From Paludibacteraceae bacterium (GTDB lineage: Bacteria > Bacteroidota > Bacteroidia > Bacteroidales > Paludibacteraceae), in NCBI GenBank assembly GCA_017560605.1, contig JAFZEQ010000059.1, forward strand, positions 1-5,776: a stretch of 5,776 bases of DNA, written 5' to 3'. The notes below the pieces were generated by a model. The model was not told where the DNA came from, did not search any database, and was given only the letters and a program-made list of their open reading frames with translations. The position numbers and the translations under genes are program-made. Shown piece by piece: positions 1 to 3,999 of this stretch. Each line of letters starts with the position of its first letter. Position 1 is the first letter of the stretch.

Positions 1-1
1 C

Positions 2-127
2 CTCGTCAAGGGCTCGCCCGAATGGCTAGCACTAGAGCAAGAGTTTCTCGCTCAGCGTGATCAATCGGATGGCAAGAAAACCATCCGCGGCTATTTTATT
101 TCCAAACACATGAAAAGCGGGCTTTAA
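2..127 (+). CDS. 3' end of an unrecognised protein-coding gene (5' end outside window)
   Basis: One frame is open from the window edge through 41 codons to TAA at 125-127; the other two plus-strand frames hit stops within the first 60 bases. The visible C-terminus is charged and mostly hydrophilic, with no membrane segment, and ends ...FISKHMKSGL. I do not recognise the family from so short a tail. An intrinsic terminator that begins inside the last codons and spans the stop supports a real gene end here, so this is probably the last gene of its transcript. The 5' part lies outside the window. Moderate confidence that it is coding; no functional claim. Confidence 0.6.
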   Translation, partial: LVKGSPEWLALEQEFLAQRDQSDGKKTIRGYFISKHMKSGL

Positions 128-148
128 CCCGCTTTTCTGTTTTTTATT
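113..148 (+). terminator. Rho-independent terminator overlapping the stop codon
   Basis: A perfect 9-bp stem, AAAAGCGGG (113-121) and CCCGCTTTT (128-136), encloses the 6-nt loop CTTTAA, which contains the TAA stop codon. It is followed by CTG and a run of six T (140-145). The A-tract on the 5' arm could also let it work on the minus strand. Position and form fit a terminator for the upstream gene. Confidence 0.85.
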
Positions 149-161
149 CGTCGTCCATCGC

Positions 162-175
162 CTCTACACTCTACA
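162..175 (+). repeat. Two tandem heptamers CTCTACA
   Basis: CTCTACA occurs twice in tandem and a related CTACACTCTACG lies at 297-309. Period-7 repeats of related composition also sit at 3299-3326 and 4930-4949, always between genes. No function can be assigned. Confidence 0.6.
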
Positions 176-184
176 CCATAAATT

Positions 185-291
185 CCCCCGCCTTTAACCT
201 CAGCGGGGTCCCCGATAACGCTCGTGGCGTTATGGGGTGCTCTTAAACTGTAGCACCAATAGTGCGTCCTCTAAACTGCGAGTTTGCTCGC
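185..291. other. Cluster of small GC-rich inverted repeats in the intergenic region
   Basis: Several hairpins follow one another. CCCCGC (186-191) pairs with GCGGGG (203-208). CCCCGATAACGC (210-221) pairs with GCGTTATGGGG (227-237), with one bulged G and a 5-nt loop. GGTGCT (236-241) pairs with AGCACC (252-257), competing with GCAC (253-256) and GTGC (262-265). GCGAG (278-282) pairs with CTCGC (287-291), competing with the dyad AAACT-GCG-AGTTT (273-285). None has a T-run, so they do not look like terminators. The segment could be an intergenic palindromic repeat or a decayed structured RNA. There is no convincing coding frame. Confidence 0.5.
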
Positions 292-421
292 CACACCCTA
301 CACTCTACGCCCTCCCTCCCAGGTGCATTTTTTTTCGCAGATTTTTATACATCTACACAGGCAGGCTGTTGTTGTTAACTCATCACTAGTTCGATATATT
401 CAGCAAAAAAAATGTTCTTCG
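292..421. other. Intergenic stretch with no supported gene
   Basis: The 11-mer CCCTCCCTCCC at 310-320 recurs downstream of the BspA pair at 3252-3262. The remainder, from the T-run near 327 to about 421, is AT-rich leader sequence. No tRNA cloverleaf and no plausible coding frame were seen. Confidence 0.5.
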
Positions 422-453
422 TTTGTATATATCAAAATTATTTTGTAATTTTG
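422..453 (+). promoter_or_regulatory. Bacteroidetes-type promoter for the BspA-like gene pair
   Basis: The -7 element TAATTTTG (446-453) fits the consensus TAnnTTTG. TTTG at 422-425 lies 20 bp upstream and fits the -33 element. Transcription would begin around 458-460, giving a short leader of about 25 nt before the ATG at 486. The second BspA gene starts only 24 bp after the first ends and has no promoter of its own, so both are probably transcribed from here. Confidence 0.75.
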
Positions 454-465
454 CGCCGATTACCA

Positions 466-485
466 AAATCTAAAAAAATAGATTT
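466..485 (+). promoter_or_regulatory. AT-rich hairpin directly abutting the start codon of the first BspA gene
   Basis: AAATCTA (466-472) and TAGATTT (479-485) form a perfect 7-bp dyad around a loop of six A, ending on the base before ATG. It occupies the ribosome-binding position, and no Shine-Dalgarno sequence is visible. The stem is all A-T except one G-C pair, so it would be weak. A role in initiation is inference only. The paralogous gene at 2106 has no such hairpin. Confidence 0.4.
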
Positions 486-2081
486 ATGAAACGCTTTACA
501 TTTATTTTTGTTTTGTTATTAGCAACCGCCACTATGATGGCAGAGGAGTTTACAATTGGTAAGCTAAAGTTCCAGACCTTATCTGATACAGAGGTTGAGC
601 TTGTAGGTGCCGATAAAGGTATTACAAACATCTATCTCAATTCACCCATCACTTATCAAGGCAAATCATACAGTCTAACGAGTATTAGAGCTTGGGCGTT
701 CGAAGCTTGCTCTGCTTTGACTTCGGTGACAATCGGCAACAGCGTAAAGAGTATTGGAGAGTATGCGTTCTATGAATGCACAGGTTTGACCTCGGTAACT
801 ATCGGCAATAGCGTTACGAGTATAGGAGGGGGTGCGTTCCACGGTACAGCTTTCTACAACAATCCATCGAACTGGGATAATAAGGCATTGTACCTAGGTG
901 ATTGCCTCATTCGCATTGCTGATGGTTATGTCGGAGATTATAACTTCAAAGCAAACACTCGATTAATTGCTGATGCTGCGTTCTTTGGTTGCACTAGTTT
1001 GACTTCTGTCACTATCCCTAACAGCGTAAAGAGTATTGGAGATTATGTGTTCTCTAGATGTTCAAGTTTGACCTCTATTAGCATCCCTAATAGTGTAACT
1101 AGTATTGGAAATGCTGCGTTCTCTAATTGCACAGGTTTGACTTCTATCACCATCCCTAACAGCGTAACAAGTATTGGATTTGGTGCGTTCTCTGGTTGCA
1201 CTAGTTTGACTTCTGTCACCATTCCTAACAGCGTAACGAGTATTGGAGGGGGTGCGTTCTACGGTACTGCTTTCTACAATAATCCATCCAATTGGGATAA
1301 TGGGGCATTGTATATTGGCAATTGGCTAATAGCTGTAGATGCCTATATAGCTGGTCATCACAAGATTAAAGAAAACACTCGATTAATTGCTAATGAGGCG
1401 TTCTCTGATTGCGAAAGTTTGACTTCCGTTACCATCCCTAACAGCGTAACGAGTATTGGAAATAGTGCGTTCGATTTTTGCATTAGTTTGACCTCTATCA
1501 CCATTCCTAATAGTGTAACCACTATTGGAGATTATGTGTTCTCTGATTGCGAAAGTTTGACTTCGATCACCATCCCTAACAGTGTAACCAGTATTGGAGA
1601 GGCTGTGTTCTCTGGTTGCTATAGTTTGACTTCTGTTGTTGTCGAACAAGGTAATATTAAATACGACAGCCGCGATAATTGCAATGCCATTATCGAAACT
1701 GCAAGTAACACTTTGATTAGCGGTTGTCAAAACACAATTATCCCTAATAGCGTAACGAGTATTAGAGATTGGGCGTTCGCTTATTGCGAAAGTTTGACCT
1801 CTATCACTATCCCTAATAGTGTAAAGAGTATTGGATATCAGGCGTTCGGTCATTGCACAGGTTTGACTTCTATCACTATCCCTAATAGCGTAACAAGTAT
1901 TGGAGATGCTGCCTTCTATAATTGCTCTGGTTTGACCTCTATCATTATCCCTAATAGTGTAACCAGTATTGGAGGGGGTGCGTTCGCTTATTGCGAAAGT
2001 TTGACAGAGGTTGTTGTCCCAAGTCACACAACGATTGGCGAGTATGCTTTCCCAGAACACACCCAAATCATCCGCAAATAA
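486..2081 (+). CDS. Secreted BspA-like leucine-rich repeat protein, 531 aa
   Basis: Residues 1-19 are a signal peptide: a Lys-Arg start, a hydrophobic core and a likely signal peptidase I cut after MMA. There is no lipobox cysteine. After a short N-domain (about 20-74) come roughly fourteen units of the 23-residue LRR_5 (BspA/TpLRR) repeat, typically [21 protein letters not shown], beginning at C75, C98, C169, C192, C215, C238, C309, C332, C355, C378, C434, C457, C480 and C503. Two 48-residue insertions starting [10 protein letters not shown] interrupt the array at 121-168 and 261-308, and a longer divergent unit with the [11 protein letters not shown] motif lies at 378-433. The protein ends HTQIIRK, without an obvious type IX secretion C-terminal domain or sortase signal, so its final location is unclear. 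BspA relatives bind host proteins or other bacteria, but no ligand can be predicted here. ATG 486 is chosen because it opens the signal peptide and follows the promoter. Confidence 0.93.
   Translation: MKRFTFIFVLLLATATMMAEEFTIGKLKFQTLSDTEVELVGADKGITNIYLNSPITYQGKSYSLTSIRAWAFEACSALTSVTIGNSVKSIGEYAFYECTGLTSVTIGNSVTSIGGGAFHGTAFYNNPSNWDNKALYLGDCLIRIADGYVGDYNFKANTRLIADAAFFGCTSLTSVTIPNSVKSIGDYVFSRCSSLTSISIPNSVTSIGNAAFSNCTGLTSITIPNSVTSIGFGAFSGCTSLTSVTIPNSVTSIGGGAFYGTAFYNNPSNWDNGALYIGNWLIAVDAYIAGHHKIKENTRLIANEAFSDCESLTSVTIPNSVTSIGNSAFDFCISLTSITIPNSVTTIGDYVFSDCESLTSITIPNSVTSIGEAVFSGCYSLTSVVVEQGNIKYDSRDNCNAIIETASNTLISGCQNTIIPNSVTSIRDWAFAYCESLTSITIPNSVKSIGYQAFGHCTGLTSITIPNSVTSIGDAAFYNCSGLTSIIIPNSVTSIGGGAFAYCESLTEVVVPSHTTIGEYAFPEHTQIIRK
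708..2057 (+). repeat. Array of 69-bp repeats encoding LRR_5 units (first BspA gene)
   Basis: Near-identical 69-bp units encode the 23-aa repeat, about fourteen in all. They are interrupted by 48-codon modules at 846-989 and 1266-1409, whose starts are exactly 420 bp apart, and by a divergent unit at 1617-1784. Such an array is prone to unit gain, loss and gene conversion with the second gene's array. It also leaves long open frames on the opposite strand that are not genes. Confidence 0.9.
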
Positions 2082-2105
2082 CTCGTATTAAATCCCTATA
2101 ACACA

Positions 2106-3182
2106 ATGAAACGCTTTACATTTATTTTTGCTTTGTTATTAACAACCGCAACTATGATGGCGGAGACGTTTACAATTGGTAAGCTAGAGTTCCAGACTTT
2201 GTCTGATACAGAGGTTGAGCTTGTAGATGCTGATCCTAATATTACAAACCTTGATCTTAACTCAGCCATCACTTATCAAGGCAAATCTTACTGTCTTACG
2301 AGCATTAGAGAGCACGCATTCGCTAATTGCTCTAGTTTGAAGTCTGTTACCATACCTAATAGTGTAACTAGAATTGGATGGGGGGCGTTCTGGGGTTGCT
2401 CTGGTTTGACTTCTATCACTATCCCTAATAGCGTAACGAGTATTGGAGGGGGTGCGTTCTTGGGTACATATTTCTACAACAATCCATCCAACTGGGATAA
2501 TGTAGCATTATACCTAGGTAATTGCCTCATTTGCCTAACTGATGGTTATGTCGGAGATTACAAAATCAAAGTAAACACTCGATTAATTGCTTGTGGAGCG
2601 TTCTCTGGTTGCTCAGGTTTGAGTTCGATCACTATCCCTAATAGTGTAAAGAGTATTGGAGAGGATGCGTTCTATGGTTGCAAAAGTTTGACTTCCATCA
2701 CAATTCCTAATAGCGTAACGTGGATTGGATATTGGGCGTTCGAAGATTGCTCTAGTTTGACTTCTATCACTATCCCTAATAGTGTTACAGAGATTGGAGT
2801 TCGTGCGTTCTGTAATTGCTCTAGTTTGACCTCTATCACTATCCCTAGCAGCGTAACGAGTATTGGAGATAGTGCGTTCTATTGTTGCAAAAGTTTGACC
2901 TCCATCAGCATCCCTAACAGCGTAACTTATATTGGAGATTGGGCGTTCTGTGGTTGCTCTAGTTTGACTTCCATCACCATCCCTAATAGCGTAACTTGGA
3001 TTGGATATGAAGCGTTCTCTGGTTGCTCCGGTTTGACTTCTGTCACTATCCCTTACGGCGTAACGAGTATTGGCGAGGAGGCGTTCGCTGGTTGCTCTAG
3101 TTTGACTTCTGTTTACATCCCAAGTCACACAACGATTGCACATAACGCTTTCCCTTCTCACACCCAAATCATCCGTAAGTAG
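2106..3182 (+). CDS. Secreted BspA-like leucine-rich repeat protein, 358 aa, paralogue of the upstream gene
   Basis: Residues 1-19 are a signal peptide almost identical to that of the upstream protein (MKRFTFIF..L, cut after MMA). The N-domain (20-74) is also closely similar. Ten 23-residue LRR_5 units begin at C75, C98, C169, C192, C215, C238, C261, C284, C307 and C330. One 48-residue insertion ([10 protein letters not shown]) lies at 121-168, in the same place as the first insertion of the neighbour. The tail PSHTTI...AFP.HTQIIRK is shared with the neighbour and lacks a visible type IX sorting domain or anchor. The gene starts 24 bp after the upstream stop, with no promoter or clear Shine-Dalgarno sequence between, so it is probably the second gene of a bicistronic unit. 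Compared with the upstream protein, the second insertion and the KYDSRDNCN unit are absent. Adhesion or host interaction is plausible for the family but unproven here. Confidence 0.93.
   Translation: MKRFTFIFALLLTTATMMAETFTIGKLEFQTLSDTEVELVDADPNITNLDLNSAITYQGKSYCLTSIREHAFANCSSLKSVTIPNSVTRIGWGAFWGCSGLTSITIPNSVTSIGGGAFLGTYFYNNPSNWDNVALYLGNCLICLTDGYVGDYKIKVNTRLIACGAFSGCSGLSSITIPNSVKSIGEDAFYGCKSLTSITIPNSVTWIGYWAFEDCSSLTSITIPNSVTEIGVRAFCNCSSLTSITIPSSVTSIGDSAFYCCKSLTSISIPNSVTYIGDWAFCGCSSLTSITIPNSVTWIGYEAFSGCSGLTSVTIPYGVTSIGEEAFAGCSSLTSVYIPSHTTIAHNAFPSHTQIIRK
2328..3155 (+). repeat. Array of 69-bp repeats encoding LRR_5 units (second BspA gene)
   Basis: About ten 69-bp units encode the 23-aa repeat, interrupted once by the 48-codon module at 2466-2609. 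Long identical blocks are shared with the upstream array, for example around GTATTGGAGGGGGTGCGTTC at the unit before the insertion. That is consistent with tandem duplication followed by recombination. Confidence 0.88.
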
Positions 3183-3247
3183 TAGATCGTTCGTTACACT
3201 CACTTGAAGCTTCAAGGCCGAAGGCCGATCTTCAGCGCAGCGATCTA
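3183..3247. repeat. Structured intergenic element bounded by inverted 7-mers
   Basis: TAGATCG (3183-3189) and CGATCTA (3241-3247) are exact inverted copies. Inside are the 14-bp palindrome CTTGAAGCTTCAAG (3203-3216) and GGCC-GAA-GGCC (3216-3226). The element begins on the base after the BspA stop codon. No T-run follows closely, so it is not a standard terminator. It may be a genome-specific palindromic repeat or a 3' mRNA stabilising structure; neither can be decided from one copy. Confidence 0.45.
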
Positions 3248-3251
3248 TAGA

Positions 3252-3272
3252 CCCTCCCTCCCCTCTCCACCC
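3252..3272 (-). other. Putative G-quadruplex motif on the minus strand
   Basis: The plus strand has C-runs at 3252-3254, 3256-3258, 3260-3263 and 3270-3272. The minus strand therefore carries four G-runs of at least three, with loops of 6, 1 and 1 nt, which satisfies the usual G3+N1-7 pattern. The first part, CCCTCCCTCCC, also occurs at 310-320 upstream of the BspA pair, where the fourth run is too distant. No function is evident. Confidence 0.45.
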
Positions 3273-3273
3273 G

Positions 3274-3290
3274 AAAAAGTCTCTTTTTTC
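3274..3290 (+). terminator. Weak candidate terminator after the BspA pair
   Basis: AAAAAG (3274-3279) pairs with CTTTTT (3283-3288) around a 3-nt loop, and the T-run forms the 3' arm. The stem is almost all A-T and would be unstable. It is the only terminator-like structure between the BspA genes and the hip promoter, so read-through is possible. Confidence 0.3.
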
Positions 3291-3298
3291 AACAAAAA

Positions 3299-3326
3299 TT
3301 CAAAATTCTTAATTCAAAATTCAAAA
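3299..3326 (+). repeat. Four tandem heptamers of the TTCAAAA type
   Basis: The units are TTCAAAA, TTCTTAA, TTCAAAA and TTCAAAA in exact 7-bp register. They resemble short tandem repeats seen between genes in other bacteria. They lie just upstream of the hip promoter and do not overlap it. Confidence 0.75.
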
Positions 3327-3341
3327 TTATTTACCTTTTCC

Positions 3342-3372
3342 TTGCTAATTAAAAAAAAATATCGTATCTTTG
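3342..3372 (+). promoter_or_regulatory. Bacteroidetes-type promoter of the hipB-hipS-hipT operon
   Basis: The -7 element TATCTTTG (3365-3372) is a full match to TAnnTTTG, and TTG at 3342-3344 lies 20 bp upstream as the -33 element. Transcription should start near 3377-3380, leaving a leader of about 95 nt. The last two bases of the -7 element fall inside operator 1, so a bound repressor would block the polymerase. Confidence 0.8.
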
Positions 3373-3388
3373 CACCCGAAAGGGTATA
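3371..3388 (+). promoter_or_regulatory. Candidate HipB operator 1 (overlaps promoter and start site)
   Basis: TGCACCCGAAAGGGTATA is an 18-bp dyad. The right half GGGTATA is perfect and the left half (TGCAC for TATAC) matches at 3 of 5 arm positions. Known E. coli HipB operators are also 18 bp, TATCC-N8-GGATA; the form here is TATAC-N8-GTATA. It lies over the -7 element and the transcription start. Confidence 0.65.
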
Positions 3389-3457
3389 AAACATTGTAAA
3401 TTGTACAAAATATACCCGATGTGGTATAGTTTGGTAAACAATAGATGTTTTATACCC
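3382..3457 (+). promoter_or_regulatory. Long-range 13-bp perfect inverted repeat centred on operator 2
   Basis: GGGTATAAAACAT (3382-3394) and ATGTTTTATACCC (3445-3457) are exact reverse complements, with their midpoint at 3419.5. The arms include the facing halves of operators 1 and 3 plus 6 bp beyond them. Both arms lie in the predicted transcript, so the leader could fold into a 13-bp stem enclosing the operator 2 dyad, leaving the hipB start region just 3' of it. Confidence 0.75.
3411..3428 (+). promoter_or_regulatory. Candidate HipB operator 2 (central, best dyad)
   Basis: TATACCCGATGTGGTATA has perfect 6-bp arms, TATACC and GGTATA, around 6 nt. The dyad continues outward as CAAA (3406-3409) and TTTG (3430-3433). 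Its centre (3419.5) is the symmetry axis of the whole operator region, 40 bp from the centres of the other two sites. Confidence 0.75.
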
Positions 3458-3468
3458 GATAAGATATA
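3451..3468 (+). promoter_or_regulatory. Candidate HipB operator 3 (just before the hipB start)
   Basis: TATACCCGATAAGATATA shares its first ten bases exactly with operator 2, and the right arm has one mismatch. It ends 5 nt before the hipB ATG, where the ribosome-binding site would be, so the sequence may be constrained at both DNA and RNA level. Confidence 0.68.
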
Positions 3469-3473
3469 ATTTT

Positions 3474-3689
3474 ATGGCTACTAACCTCTCGCTGTACATC
3501 AAGAGTATGCGCAAGCAATATCGCCTAACCCAAGAAGACTTAGCAGAAAAAGCAGGCGTAGGGTTACGATTTGTGCGTGATCTTGAGCAGGGTAAAACCA
3601 CCCTGCGTATGGATAAAGTGAATCAAGTTCTCAGTCTTTTTGGTGCAGAATTGGCACCAGCAAAGCAAGAATATCATGAAGAAGGCTAA
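3474..3689 (+). CDS. hipB: HipB-like XRE/Cro-family antitoxin and autorepressor, 71 aa
   Basis: This is a compact helix-turn-helix protein of the HipB (y4mF-type) class. The HTH spans about residues 18-41: helix 2 TQEDLAEKAG (19-28), and recognition helix GLRFVRDLEQGK (30-41), a signature typical of HipB proteins paired with HipA. In this family HipB dimers bind palindromic operators and repress their own operon, usually more tightly when complexed with the kinase. The three 18-bp dyads directly upstream are the obvious targets. At 71 aa it is shorter than E. coli HipB (88 aa), with only a short tail after the HTH domain. ATG 3474 is the natural start, with operator 3 ending 5 nt before it. 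The last 14 nt overlap the next gene. The family call is firm; operator binding is inferred from position and symmetry. Confidence 0.92.
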   Translation: MATNLSLYIKSMRKQYRLTQEDLAEKAGVGLRFVRDLEQGKTTLRMDKVNQVLSLFGAELAPAKQEYHEEG

Positions 3690-3999
3690 GATATATTATC
3701 AATATCAACTAGCAGGACGCCTAGTGGAGGATGAGAATGGTTTTACTTTTGTCTACGACACGGACTATCTGCAGCTCCCAACAGCTCGTCCTGTGAGTTT
3801 AACTCTTCCACTTCGTTCTGAGGCATATAAGAGTCAAGTGTTATTTCCTTTCTTCGATGGTTTGATACCCGAAGGATGGCTGTTGAATATTGCGCAAGAA
3901 CATTGGAAAATTGACCTTCGCGACCGCATGGCTTTACTCTTGGCGTGTTGCCAAGATTGTATTGGTGCGGTTAGCGTAGTAGAAGATATGAGCGTATGA
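3676..3999 (+). CDS. hipS: HipS-like protein: stand-alone HipA N-terminal subdomain, 107 aa
   Basis: The whole protein matches the N-terminal (Couple_hipA) subdomain of HipA. Residues 38-46 (RPVSLTLPL) correspond to the RPLSLSLPL strand of E. coli HipA, 57-70 (FPFFDGLIPEGWLL) to the FFDNLLP region, and 96-101 (IGAVSV) to VGAVTL at the subdomain's end. No kinase residues are present. In E. coli O127:H6 HipBST this protein is the antitoxin that binds HipT; a tryptophan of HipS reaches into the kinase active site, and W68 here in PEGW is the likely counterpart (inference). The start at 3676 (MKKAKIYY) is preferred over the in-frame ATG 3640, because the HipA-like alignment begins there and 3640 would lie deep inside hipB. 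It overlaps hipB by 14 nt and hipT by 4 nt (ATGA). An alternative reading is a HipA gene split in two without change of function. Confidence 0.85.
   Translation: MKKAKIYYQYQLAGRLVEDENGFTFVYDTDYLQLPTARPVSLTLPLRSEAYKSQVLFPFFDGLIPEGWLLNIAQEHWKIDLRDRMALLLACCQDCIGAVSVVEDMSV

Noticed and set aside
162..175. CRISPR array or transposon ends suggested by the intergenic repeats
   Set aside because: The repeats are 7 bp with no spacers, and there is no transposase, integrase or paired terminal inverted repeat with target duplication in the window.
128..485. tRNA or riboswitch in the first intergenic region
   Set aside because: The hairpins do not form a cloverleaf or any riboswitch layout I recognise.
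412..489. 25-codon frame ending in ATGA at the start codon of the first BspA gene
   Set aside because: The 4-nt overlap looks like a coupled leader peptide, but the predicted promoter (-7 at 446-453) lies inside it, so its start would not be transcribed.
1383..2066. 227-aa open frame on the minus strand inside the first BspA gene
   Set aside because: It is a shadow of the 69-bp repeats: the antisense frame of the unit has no stop, giving a monotonous ISNTxYxIRDxDRSQT peptide. No promoter or start region supports it.
2613..3215. 200-aa open frame on the minus strand inside the second BspA gene
   Set aside because: It is the same antisense repeat artefact as in the first gene, with the same peptide pattern.
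3204..3389. 61-aa open frame between the BspA pair and hipB
   Set aside because: It runs through the palindrome, the C-tract, the heptamer repeats and the hip promoter, and its peptide merely translates the heptamers. There is no family resemblance.
3425..3433. Second promoter-like TATAGTTTG upstream of hipB
   Set aside because: The spacing between TA and TTTG does not fit TAnnTTTG, and the bases are explained by the extended dyad of operator 2.
3640..3675. Upstream in-frame ATG for hipS
   Set aside because: It would add 12 residues encoded within hipB with no HipA similarity; the HipA-like sequence begins at MKKAKIYY (3676).
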